A DNA stretch of 13,604 nt from JBNKFV01 sp050290265 (GCA_050290265.1 JBNKHI010000069.1:1-13604); one strand, 5' to 3'. Shown: positions 1 through 6,426, numbered from the stretch's first letter. Numbers and translations: made by a program. Notes: generated by a model from the sequence alone, not told the origin.

Positions 1-39
1 TACCGGTTTAGCTATTTGATTTGAAAGTGGTTTTTGCAT
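1..39 (-). CDS. Start of an unidentified gene running off the left edge (partial)
   Basis: An ATG at 39-37 on the minus strand opens a frame that stays open to the window edge. It gives 13 residues, MQKPLSNQIAKPV. A Shine-Dalgarno-like AAGGA (minus strand, 54-50) lies 10 nt upstream. Too little protein is visible to name a family. The upstream region carries a 30-bp near-palindrome (59-88) and a LexA-like box (229-248), so the gene may be regulated from there. The call rests only on the start codon, the ribosome site and the open frame, and could be wrong. Confidence 0.35.
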   Translation of the reverse strand, partial: MQKPLSNQIAKPV

Positions 40-58
40 ATTGACTCAATCCTTCGTT

Positions 59-88
59 CCAGAAATACGCGCATGCGCGTTATTCTGG
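59..88. repeat. 30-bp near-perfect palindrome
   Basis: Thirteen of 15 base pairs match. The outer arms are CCAGAA/TTCTGG and the inner core is the perfect 14-bp palindrome ACGCGCATGCGCGT; the two mismatches are at 65/82 and 66/81. It sits just upstream of the ribosome site of the partial minus-strand gene at 1-39. It has no T-run on either side, so a factor-independent terminator is unlikely. A dimeric repressor site or an RNA hairpin in the leader are the plausible readings. Most of the left half (57-74) recurs at 190-207. Confidence 0.75.
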
Positions 89-189
89 TCTCCTTTGCCT
101 GTTATTTCGGGCGGGGTTTTGCTAACCCATTGGTGGGAAAGGGTTATTTTTAACACCTTCTGAATAGTCGCGCAAACTTTACGCGCCAT

Positions 190-207
190 TTCCAGAAAAA
201 CACGCAT
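190..207 (-). repeat. 18-nt direct repeat of the palindrome arm (partner at 57-74)
   Basis: On the minus strand ATGCGTGTTTTTCTGGAA (207-190) matches ATGCGCGTATTTCTGGAA (74-57) at 16 of 18 positions. Both copies could be read as the codons MRVFLE, in different reading frames of the same leader region. The flanks do not match, so this is a short repeat and not the edge of a larger duplication. Its function is unknown. Confidence 0.55.
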
Positions 208-228
208 TAAAATTGCTGTGCGCCAAAT

Positions 229-248
229 ATACTGTATAAACAACCTGT
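229..248. promoter_or_regulatory. LexA (SOS)-like operator candidate
   Basis: TACTGTATAAACAACCTGTA matches the gammaproteobacterial LexA consensus (CTGT-N8-ACAG inside a 20-mer) at 15 of 20 positions. The left half-site is perfect. The right half is CCTG instead of ACAG, which resembles weaker natural boxes such as that of dinI. It lies about 190 nt upstream of the partial minus-strand gene at 1-39 and 177 nt beyond the 3' end of the EamA transporter gene. A TTGATA on the minus strand (263-258) overlaps the area as a possible -35. This is sequence resemblance only. Confidence 0.35.
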
Positions 249-424
249 ATTTTGGCGTATCAAAACATAAGCTTTATGGGTATCTGGATATCCGCAACCT
301 ACTTATTTCAAACAAATGAATATAAACAGGCAGAGCACCATTATTCCAAAAGCCCAGACACCACTACCAAGGCCTTTTAAATACGCTTGCAATAGCTATG
401 CGAAAACCTAAAGGTTAACTAATG

Positions 425-1333
425 CTACACAGGCGCCTTTTTCGGCATCCACAATCGATACATTCCAGTTGTTATCACCACGCCAGAGAACACTAAAGCC
501 AAGCCAACAAATTGTTCTATTTGCGGCAGCTGCCCCATGACCAGATTAATTAATAGTGTAGAGACCGGTACTAAATTGAAGGCCACAGCAGCGCGTTGTG
601 GCCCCAGCTTTTGTATACCTTGCAACCAGAACACGTAAGCCAATACAGTGCCAAAAATAGCCATGTAAATAAGCGCGCCGATACTACTGATTGGCTGGTT
701 GGGAATAGTTTCAAGTGGGCTATCGATAAGCAGCACCAGGATAATCATTCCCATAGTGCCGGTTGATATTGTCCAGCGTGCTTGCTGCATTGGAGGCACG
801 GCACCCGCATAACGCTTCACCAATACGTTATGAAGGCTCCAGCAAAAGCAGGCAAACAACATCCAAAGATCACCTGGTGCCAAGCGAACCAAACTGAGAT
901 GTCCACCCGTAATCACCAAAGCTACACCACTAAACGCAATCGCAATGCCGAGTAACTGACGCACCGGCAATCCCGTAGTCAAAATAAACGAAGACAGCAA
1001 CATCGTTAATAGCGGTGACAAGGCCATAATCAATGCAGCGTTTAAGGCAGAGGTGGTTTCCAGGGCAACAAAGAACGAATAATTAAACCCAAACACACCT
1101 AACAGGCCGAGTAGGATAAGCGCCAGCTTTTCCTGCCCACTGAGGCGCGACTCAGCTGAGCCACGCCATAAGCGTATAGCAAGAAAAACGAGCATCGCTA
1201 ACACAAAACGCTCGGCGCAGGCGGTAAGCGGCGCAACTAAACCCACAACAGCATGGGCTGCATTAAAATTACTGCCCCAGAAAAAGGTTGCTCCGATAAC
1301 CATGGACCAAACCAAAACAGGGTTGAAGGGCAT
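425..1333 (-). CDS. EamA/DMT-family inner-membrane transporter
   Basis: This 302-residue protein is almost entirely hydrophobic, with about ten membrane segments arranged as two EamA repeats. Repeat 1 runs over about residues 10-140 (GATFFWGSNFNAAHAV at the start) and repeat 2 over about 150-292 (GDLWMLFACFCWSLHNVLVKRY at its start). Length and layout are standard for the drug/metabolite transporter superfamily, whose members usually export amino acids, metabolites or drugs. The substrate cannot be read from sequence. The ATG at 1333 has an upstream AGGA 9 nt away. The gene is divergent from a truncated lysR at 1499, across a 165-bp gap containing an interrupted palindrome. Such transporters are often controlled by a divergent LysR regulator, so this one may have lost its dedicated regulator. 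The family call is firm; the role is inferred. Confidence 0.9.
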   Translation of the reverse strand: MPFNPVLVWSMVIGATFFWGSNFNAAHAVVGLVAPLTACAERFVLAMLVFLAIRLWRGSAESRLSGQEKLALILLGLLGVFGFNYSFFVALETTSALNAALIMALSPLLTMLLSSFILTTGLPVRQLLGIAIAFSGVALVITGGHLSLVRLAPGDLWMLFACFCWSLHNVLVKRYAGAVPPMQQARWTISTGTMGMIILVLLIDSPLETIPNQPISSIGALIYMAIFGTVLAYVFWLQGIQKLGPQRAAVAFNLVPVSTLLINLVMGQLPQIEQFVGLALVFSGVVITTGMYRLWMPKKAPV

Positions 1334-1375
1334 GACGTAAATTCCTATGCATATGGGAGTATGTGTTGCGCGATA

Positions 1376-1390
1376 TCGCCTAGATGGCGA
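1376..1390. promoter_or_regulatory. Interrupted palindrome, possible LysR-type operator
   Basis: TCGCC-TAGAT-GGCGA is a perfect 5-bp inverted repeat with a 5-bp centre. It lies in the 165-bp gap between the EamA gene and the divergent lysR remnant. LysR-type regulators bind interrupted palindromes of about 15 bp in such divergent gaps, so this may be the operator of the lost regulator. A second regulator could now use it. The inverted repeat is certain; the role is inferred. Confidence 0.35.
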
Positions 1391-1498
1391 ATGTCAGGTA
1401 ATAGATCAACAAGCAATATTGACTAAAGAACTGGTACCAAGCTTATAGGTCTCAACTATGATATTAAAGACACAAATATGGAGATATTGATTCCAAAT

Positions 1499-1576
1499 AT
1501 GAAAACAAAACCTTCCCTGGATGATCTCGCATTAGTTCACGCTGTGGCCCAGCAAGGGGCTGCCTACAAAATGTAG
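1499..1576 (+). pseudogene. Truncated lysR-type regulator (N-terminal stub)
   Basis: The frame opens at ATG 1499 and reads MKTKPSLDDLALVHAVAQQG, then four or five unrelated codons, then TAG at 1574-1576. The visible stretch matches the first helix of the LysR-type winged helix-turn-helix domain (the family pattern is PSLDDLALF-AVA-xGS). Everything after about codon 20 is missing: the rest of the DNA-binding domain and the whole effector domain. The reading then runs into an allophanate hydrolase remnant on the opposite strand. The stub is divergent from the EamA transporter, the usual position for a LysR gene. With 25 codons left it cannot make a working regulator. The identification rests on a short but characteristic motif. 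Confidence 0.6.
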
Positions 1577-1775
1577 TGTCTTCTGCACCATCAATCCCAT
1601 AGGGTTCACAAATAGAACCACTCACAACCGAACCGTCTACAACGCGCACTTTGCCAATGCCCAACGGTGCGGGAATGCCAGTTACAAAACTGCTGAAATT
1701 ATCTGCCCGCATTGACCAGATTTCTACGTCTATCGCAGGGCTAGCTGACTCCAATATGGATCCCGTTAAGCGAAA
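1569..1775 (-). pseudogene. Remnant of an allophanate hydrolase gene (C-terminal end)
   Basis: On the minus strand a stretch of about 69 codons resembles the C-terminal domain of allophanate hydrolase (AtzF/DUR1 type), which turns allophanate into ammonia and CO2 in urea breakdown. The marks are FRLTGS, then IDVEIWSM, FVTGIPAPLGIGKVRVVDGS and ICEPYGIDGAED. The family normally ends this region with a D-I-T-x-x-GGWRAY motif. Here the reading breaks at about DTTF, where the lysR stub starts on the other strand. The amidase domain (catalytic Ser-Ser-Lys) and the rest of the protein are absent. The open frame continues for 117 codons (1817-1464), but residues outside the core look unrelated. This is a broken fragment; its protein motif is still clear, so the decay may be fairly recent. 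Confidence 0.7.
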
Positions 1776-1849
1776 ATGATGGCAAAAAACAACAGGAAAA
1801 CACCAAATATCTATCACGACATGAAAAATGGATCCAATTTTCCTTTTTT

Positions 1850-1863
1850 ATGATCAAGATCAA
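1850..1863. promoter_or_regulatory. FNR/Anr-like site upstream of ligAB
   Basis: ATGATCAAGATCAA matches the FNR/Anr consensus TTGAT-N4-ATCAA at nine of ten defined positions. It ends 80 nt before the ligA start codon, a sensible distance for an activator or repressor of a ligAB promoter. No convincing -35/-10 pair was found beside it. A related CRP-family protein could use it instead. Confidence 0.35.
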
Positions 1864-1943
1864 GCACCCCATTGTGCCCAATGCTTAGGATACGCTCTCC
1901 AATCAACTATCTATTAACAATAACAATGCTTAACGGAGTCACT

Positions 1944-2309
1944 ATGGCGATCAAGCAAATGCGCGATATACCCGGCACCACATTTTTTGACGGGCCCATG
2001 TCGACCAAAGGGTACCCCCTTAACAAATTGTGTTTCTCTTTTAATTCTGCACAAGGCCGCGAAGCCTTTAAGCAAGATGAAGAAGCCTGCATGGCAAAAT
2101 TTGGGCTAACTGAGGCGCAAAAACAGGCCGTGAGAGACCGCGACGTATTAGCAATGATTCGCGAAGGTGGCAGCATCTACTACCTGGCCAAAGTGGGCAC
2201 CATTTTGAATTTGAGCGTTCAGGATTTTGGCGGCCTACAAACGGGCCAATCAACAGCAGACTTTCAAGCGTACCTGGACAGCCAGGGAGTAGGTAAACAA
2301 CATGGCTAA
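1944..2309 (+). CDS. ligA: Protocatechuate 4,5-dioxygenase, alpha subunit
   Basis: This 121-residue protein is the small, non-catalytic subunit of the extradiol enzyme that opens protocatechuate between C4 and C5, giving 4-carboxy-2-hydroxymuconate semialdehyde. The alpha subunit shapes and caps the active site of its partner. Family marks are IPGTTFFDG (residues 8-16), KGYPLNKLCFSF, the LTEAQKQAVRDRD helix and IREGGSIYYLAKVG. The start chosen is ATG 1944, with GGAG 5 nt upstream. An in-frame ATG at 1872 would add 24 residues unlike the family. The stop overlaps the start of ligB by 8 bp, so the two are translationally coupled and form one operon. Confidence 0.9.
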   Translation: MAIKQMRDIPGTTFFDGPMSTKGYPLNKLCFSFNSAQGREAFKQDEEACMAKFGLTEAQKQAVRDRDVLAMIREGGSIYYLAKVGTILNLSVQDFGGLQTGQSTADFQAYLDSQGVGKQHG

Positions 2310-3141
2310 AATTTTAGGTGGTATCGGTTCTTCACATATTCCCGCAATCGGCGCAGCCATGGACAAAGGTTTAGAGGATACACCTTACTGGCGTGACTTT
2401 TTTAAAGGTTACGTCCCAGTTAGGAAATGGTTTCACGAGTCTAAGCCAGACATCGCCATTATTTTTTATAATGACCATGGCCTGGAAATGTTTTTAGACA
2501 AAAAGCCAACGTTTGCTATTGGTACTGCACCGGAGTATCACAATGCCGACGAAGGCTGGGGTATAAAACCTATACCACCAGTCACGGGTGAAACTGAACT
2601 ATCATGGCACATTGTGAACGAATTAATTGAACATGATTTTGATCCAACCGTCTGCCAGGATATTAAAGTGGACCACGGTTTAACCGTTCCTCTCACATTA
2701 ATGTTCCCTGGAAAAGACTACCAAGGCATCAAAGTTATTCCCGTATGTATTAACTGCGAGCGCCACCCGATGCCAAAGCCTTCTCGCGCTTTTGCTTTCG
2801 GCCAGGCTATCGGTAAAGCCGTTGAATCTTTTGCTGGTGATCAAAAAGTTGTTGTTATGGGAACGGGTGGATTGTCCCACCAATTAGATGGCGAACGTGC
2901 TGGATTCCTGAACACAAAATTTGATGAAGAGTGTTTGGACAAAATGGTCTCTGACCCAGAGGCGCTAACCCAGTACAGCATTGAAGATCTTGTAGAAATT
3001 GCCGGCGCCCAAGGTGTTGAATTAAATATGTGGCTGGCCATGCGCGGCTGTTTAACGGGCAAGGTTACAGAAGCGCACCGCAATTTGGTCGCGCCAATTT
3101 CCAACACCTGTGCTGGTTTGCAGTTGTTAATTAACGATTAA
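2302..3141 (+). CDS. ligB: Protocatechuate 4,5-dioxygenase, beta (catalytic) subunit
   Basis: This 279-residue class III extradiol dioxygenase (LigB fold) holds the catalytic non-heme Fe(II) site. The residues expected from Sphingobium LigB are in place: iron ligands His12 (GSSHIP), His59 (YNDHG) and Glu240 (GVELNMW), the base His193 (GGLSHQLDG), and His125 (VDHGLTVP). From His59 onward the numbering is exactly two below the known protein. It works with LigA on protocatechuate, using O2. Gallate or 3-O-methylgallate enzymes are relatives; the separate small alpha subunit favours protocatechuate. No ligC, ligI, ligJ or ligK follows, and the next gene is convergent. A hairpin at 3214-3252 probably ends the transcript. 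Confidence 0.92.
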   Translation: MAKILGGIGSSHIPAIGAAMDKGLEDTPYWRDFFKGYVPVRKWFHESKPDIAIIFYNDHGLEMFLDKKPTFAIGTAPEYHNADEGWGIKPIPPVTGETELSWHIVNELIEHDFDPTVCQDIKVDHGLTVPLTLMFPGKDYQGIKVIPVCINCERHPMPKPSRAFAFGQAIGKAVESFAGDQKVVVMGTGGLSHQLDGERAGFLNTKFDEECLDKMVSDPEALTQYSIEDLVEIAGAQGVELNMWLAMRGCLTGKVTEAHRNLVAPISNTCAGLQLLIND

Positions 3142-3213
3142 GAGACTTAATGCGGACTATGCCTGTAAGAATTCTGCTAAACATTATTTTTATAGAGCGG
3201 TTCTCAAGCACAA

Positions 3214-3252
3214 TAATTCCATTCAATAGCTAAGCGCTATTGAATGGAATTA
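3214..3252. terminator. Bidirectional terminator-like hairpin between ligB and the diguanylate cyclase
   Basis: There is a perfect 17-bp inverted repeat (arms 3214-3230 and 3236-3252) with a 5-nt loop, TAAGC. The core arm is AATTCCATTCAATAGC. It lies between two convergent genes, as a shared terminator would. The plus-strand side is followed by an AT-rich stretch ending in TTTT. The stop codon of the minus-strand gene (3250-3252) lies inside the stem. The stem is AT-rich and lacks a long U-run, so a role in stabilising the RNA end is also possible. Confidence 0.6.
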
Positions 3253-4557
3253 AATATTTTCTGTCACACTACAAACTTTGTTACGGCCAGAATCTTTTGC
3301 TTTATAGAGCTGCTCATCGGCTTTATGCAGCATCTCTTCATATCCTCTGCTATTCTTCAAGTCGCAAACACCAAAGCTCATCGTTACTGACAAACCAGAT
3401 TCTATAGCTTCCCAATCATAACATTCTATTTTTTGCCGAATTCGATCAACGAAATCATAACCATCTTCTGAGTGCATTTTCGGCAATGCCAATATGATTT
3501 CTTCTCCGCCAAAGCGCGCAACGACGTCGCTATCGCGCACACTCTTTTTCATTAAATCTGCCAATACCTGTAAAACTTTATCACCAATGGTGTGCGAAAA
3601 ATTATCATTAATCTGCTTAAAATGATCAACATCGCCCAACACCAAACAGAAGTTGTCGCCGTAGCGTAAAGCATTAGCATGCAAAAGATTCACTTCTTCA
3701 TTAAAAAACCGACGGTTATAAAGCCCGGTTAATTCATCGCGAACACTCAATTCACGTAACGCTTCGCGCTGCTCTGCAATCTTGTCTCGCGACTGTTCCA
3801 GCTTTCGGTAAGCAGACGACAGCTGGTCACTCATCTGGTTAAAAGCCTTTGCCAAATCACCAATTTCATCTCGATTAGAAATCGTAACGTGCTGCTGCAA
3901 TTCACCGGCTGCCATTTTATTTACGCCATCGGTAACTTTTCGCAACGACAATGAAAGCCGATGACCAAAATATAAGCCAAAAGGAATAATAAATAGAAAG
4001 GCACCTACGGTAATCCACTGCAGAGTTTGATTCAGTGTTTTTAAATACGTCTGATCTCTTACCGTAATTGGTAACTGCCCCGACGACAGGCAATAACCGA
4101 CCACCTCCTCATCATGTAGCAAGGGGTCGCCCTCAGTGACGGCCAAAGGGTTTACATCACCAACACGGTAGTTATTACCAGGCAGCAATACTCTGCCACT
4201 GGGATCGAACAAGGTAAATTTGAACATCTTCCCTGACGGGTCTGACAGCTTAGGCTGCATCAAGGGTTTTGGTCCAGGTGGTGCCAAATGGAGACGAGGA
4301 GGACGCTGGTTACGTAGTAATCTTTCTTGATGCAGCTGCGCAAAGCGGCTGCTATCTTCAGCGGTGTTCCACGAGCCAAAGCGCTGTTGGTAACGCGTTA
4401 TTTCATTGACAAAGTACTGATAGTGCTCGCGCTTTGCCAACTCGATAAATCGATGCTTGATCATTAAGGGCGTAATAACGGCGAACGCAATCACCACCGC
4501 CATGCCGGTAAGCACTAGCGTTAGGGTGAATTTGGCTTTTAAGGATCCCATAAACAT
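3250..4557 (-). CDS. Membrane-bound diguanylate cyclase (periplasmic sensor, HAMP, GGDEF)
   Basis: It makes the second messenger c-di-GMP from two GTP. The start chosen is ATG 4557, with GGAAG 8 nt upstream, giving 435 residues; an upstream in-frame TTG at 4617 has weaker support. Order of parts: membrane segment about 11-33; a proline-rich periplasmic sensor about 34-179 with no family I recognise; second membrane segment about 180-200; HAMP about 199-250; a coiled linker; GGDEF domain about 272-430. The active-site loop reads GGEEI (350-354), with Ile where Phe is usual. The metal Asp in GDVDHFK (about 309) is present. An RxxD inhibitory site (RDSD, 341-344) sits five residues before the loop, so product feedback is expected. 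The signal sensed is unknown. Confidence 0.9.
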   Translation of the reverse strand: MFMGSLKAKFTLTLVLTGMAVVIAFAVITPLMIKHRFIELAKREHYQYFVNEITRYQQRFGSWNTAEDSSRFAQLHQERLLRNQRPPRLHLAPPGPKPLMQPKLSDPSGKMFKFTLFDPSGRVLLPGNNYRVGDVNPLAVTEGDPLLHDEEVVGYCLSSGQLPITVRDQTYLKTLNQTLQWITVGAFLFIIPFGLYFGHRLSLSLRKVTDGVNKMAAGELQQHVTISNRDEIGDLAKAFNQMSDQLSSAYRKLEQSRDKIAEQREALRELSVRDELTGLYNRRFFNEEVNLLHANALRYGDNFCLVLGDVDHFKQINDNFSHTIGDKVLQVLADLMKKSVRDSDVVARFGGEEIILALPKMHSEDGYDFVDRIRQKIECYDWEAIESGLSVTMSFGVCDLKNSRGYEEMLHKADEQLYKAKDSGRNKVCSVTENI

Positions 4558-4966
4558 CGTAATAACTTCCGTATTATCGTCAAACTGATATTGGCTTGTT
4601 TTTGTTGATCTCTTCAAGCAGATAAAGCAAAGGACAAAATATGTTACATCGCATAAAAACGGCCAGTATTATCTACTTATCCACCCCCAAGGGCTAGATT
4701 GAGGGGCGACAAGAAATGAGATATGTGCACTAACGCCCATAGCACCCTCCGTTTAGCTACCTATATAATCTCGGAACCAAACGCCTTGCCCCAAATTCAT
4801 ACATAGAGAATCACAAAACCGAAGATGTCGTTGAATACAATGTGTTTTATAAATCTTACCTTCATACACAAAGTGGTTGAAAACAACTTTGGGCGACAAC
4901 CCATGACACACAACTACCTTAGTATGTTGTACAAACCTGCCTTAACCATGGCAGCGGCGGAATAAC
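4558..4966. other. Intergenic region between the divergent diguanylate cyclase and modA genes
   Basis: No gene was found in these 409 bp. They hold the divergent start regions of two transcripts. A consensus-like TATAAT (4764-4769, plus strand) lacks a recognisable -35. Short alternative hairpins can form at 4875-4903 (GTTG 4876-4879 with CAAC 4884-4887, or GGTTG 4875-4879 with CAACC 4897-4901), too small to call a riboswitch. No clear ModE-type site or molybdenum-cofactor riboswitch motif was recognised. A five-codon frame, ATG 4948 to TAA 4965 (MAAAE), stops one base before the GTG start of modA and contains its GGCGGA ribosome site. Confidence 0.5.
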
Positions 4967-5755
4967 GTGAAGTATTGTAAACCTCATTGGCTATTATGCT
5001 TGCTACCGCTAGTGGTGTCGGTGAACTTGATGGCTGGTGAAGCCCTAATCGCAGTAGCGGCCAATTTTACCGATACAGCACGAGAACTTGCTGCACGTTA
5101 CCATCAGGAAACAGGGCATACAGTCAGAATCAGTTTTGGCTCAACCGGTAAATTGTTTACGCAAATAAAGTATGGGGCTCCGTACGATATTTTTCTTGCC
5201 GCAGATCAAGAACGAGCACTAAAGGCAGAAACGGATCATCTCGCGGTTGCTGGCTCACGCTTTACTTACGCAGAAGGCAAGCTGGCACTGTGGAGTCAAA
5301 CACCCAACTTATTTAACGACGGTGCACTCTTCCTAAAGACTTATGCGCAGCAGCTTGGGCAACAACCGCTAGCTATTGCCAACCCTAAAACAGCCCCTTA
5401 TGGTTTAGCTGCGCAACAAGTGCTGAAGAATTTACAGCTCTGGAATGCTCTTTACCCTAAGCTGGTACGCGGCGATTCAATTGCACAAACCTTTCAGTTT
5501 GTCGCTACAGGTAATGCCAAGGCCGGATTGGTTGCAGTATCACAAGTGCTAAACTGGCGCGGCGAGAATGGCGAGGTGGAGGGCTCTGTATGGGAAGTAC
5601 CACAACATTTATACAGACCCATTAAACAACAGGCCGTGCTATTGCGAAAAGGCGAGGACAACCCCGCTGCCACAGATTTTATTAAATTTCTAAAAAGCCC
5701 GCAGGCTCAAGCAATCATCACCCACTATGGCTACGGTTTGGAGCAAAACGAGTGA
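4967..5755 (+). CDS. modA: Molybdate ABC transporter, periplasmic binding protein
   Basis: This 262-residue protein captures molybdate (and probably tungstate) in the periplasm for the ModBC transporter. It starts with GTG at 4967, with GGCGGA ending 4 nt upstream; this start gives a proper signal peptide (hydrophobic about 7-22, likely cut near MAG-EA, residues 22-25). The mature start AVAANFTDTARELA, the SFGSTGKL loop, GAPYDIFLAAD, NPKTAPYG and DSIAQTFQFVATGNAKAGLV are typical of ModA. The AVAANF form is the Azotobacter type rather than the E. coli type. The stop overlaps the modB start (GTGA, 4 bp), so the three mod genes form one operon. Confidence 0.93.
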   Translation: MKYCKPHWLLCLLPLVVSVNLMAGEALIAVAANFTDTARELAARYHQETGHTVRISFGSTGKLFTQIKYGAPYDIFLAADQERALKAETDHLAVAGSRFTYAEGKLALWSQTPNLFNDGALFLKTYAQQLGQQPLAIANPKTAPYGLAAQQVLKNLQLWNALYPKLVRGDSIAQTFQFVATGNAKAGLVAVSQVLNWRGENGEVEGSVWEVPQHLYRPIKQQAVLLRKGEDNPAATDFIKFLKSPQAQAIITHYGYGLEQNE

Positions 5756-6426
5756 GCGACTGGCAAGCAGCACTGATTACCTTGAAACTGGCTGGCCTTA
5801 CGACGGTTATTCTTATGCTGGTCGGCACCCCCATTGCGTGGTGGTTGGCGCGCACTCGGCATTGGCTGAAACAACCCATTGCCTCAGTGGTGGCATTGCC
5901 ATTGGTATTACCTCCCACCGTGCTGGGTTTCTACTTGTTAATTTTGTTAGGACCCAACGGACCGGTTGGTGAATTAACACAAATGCTCGGACTGGGCACA
6001 CTGCCATTCACCTTTACGGGACTAGTTGTCGCATCGGTCATTTATTCTCTGCCGTTTGCCGTCCAACCCCTACAAAATGCTTTTGAAAGCATGGGTGATC
6101 GGCCTATGGAAGTGGCAGCCACTTTGGGGGCCACACCGGTAGACCGCTTTATTACGGTTGCTGTGCCAATGGCACGCTCAGGCTTTCTAACGGCTACTGT
6201 ACTGGCATTCGCCCATACCGTTGGGGAATTTGGCGTAGTCCTCATGATTGGTGGCAATATTCCCGGCGCCACGAAGGTGTTATCCGTTGCGATCTATGAT
6301 CATGTCGAAACACTGGAATATGCACAGGCACACATACTGGCCGCCGGCATGCTACTGTTTGCGTTTACCGTAATGCTGGTGCTCTATCTTGTTAACGGCC
6401 GCCTAAACCGAGTACAAACCTCATGA
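5752..6426 (+). CDS. modB: Molybdate ABC transporter, permease
   Basis: This 224-residue inner-membrane protein forms the channel through which molybdate is moved, as a dimer with two ModC subunits. It has about five membrane segments, starting near residues 11-30. The cytoplasmic coupling loop of ABC importers, the EAA motif, is seen as MEVAATLGATPVDRFITVAVP (about 119-139). HTVGEFGVVLMIGGNIPGAT near the end is characteristic of ModB. It starts at GTG 5752, overlapping modA by 4 bp, and ends by overlapping the modC ATG by 4 bp. This tight coupling suits equal amounts of the subunits. Length is normal for the family. Confidence 0.93.
   Translation: MSDWQAALITLKLAGLTTVILMLVGTPIAWWLARTRHWLKQPIASVVALPLVLPPTVLGFYLLILLGPNGPVGELTQMLGLGTLPFTFTGLVVASVIYSLPFAVQPLQNAFESMGDRPMEVAATLGATPVDRFITVAVPMARSGFLTATVLAFAHTVGEFGVVLMIGGNIPGATKVLSVAIYDHVETLEYAQAHILAAGMLLFAFTVMLVLYLVNGRLNRVQTS

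Noticed and set aside
46..207. Minus-strand frame of about 53 codons (ATG 207 to TGA 46), ending just before the gene at 1-39.
   Set aside because: No ribosome site precedes ATG 207 and the upstream TTG at 243 lies inside the LexA-like box. Composition is unremarkable. It is better read as the leader of the next gene, though a small SOS-linked protein is not excluded.
405..416. AACC-TAAA-GGTT inverted repeat just past the end of the EamA gene, as a terminator.
   Set aside because: The stem is only 4 bp of mostly A-T pairs, with no real U-tract, so it is not convincing.
1756..1835. 8-bp direct repeat ATGGATCC at 1756-1763 and 1828-1835, as a deletion or insertion mark near the scar.
   Set aside because: Eight bases can match by chance, the flanks differ, and no insertion element lies between.
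1872..1943. Longer ligA reading from ATG 1872, adding 24 residues.
   Set aside because: The added residues do not look like the family, and the ATG at 1944 has a good GGAG site.
4764..4769. TATAAT as the main modABC promoter.
   Set aside because: No -35 was found at 16-18 bp, and it lies about 200 bp before modA. Kept only as a note in the intergenic entry.
4558..4966. Molybdenum-cofactor riboswitch or ModE site upstream of modA.
   Set aside because: No recognisable consensus of either kind was found; the hairpins at 4875-4903 are too short.
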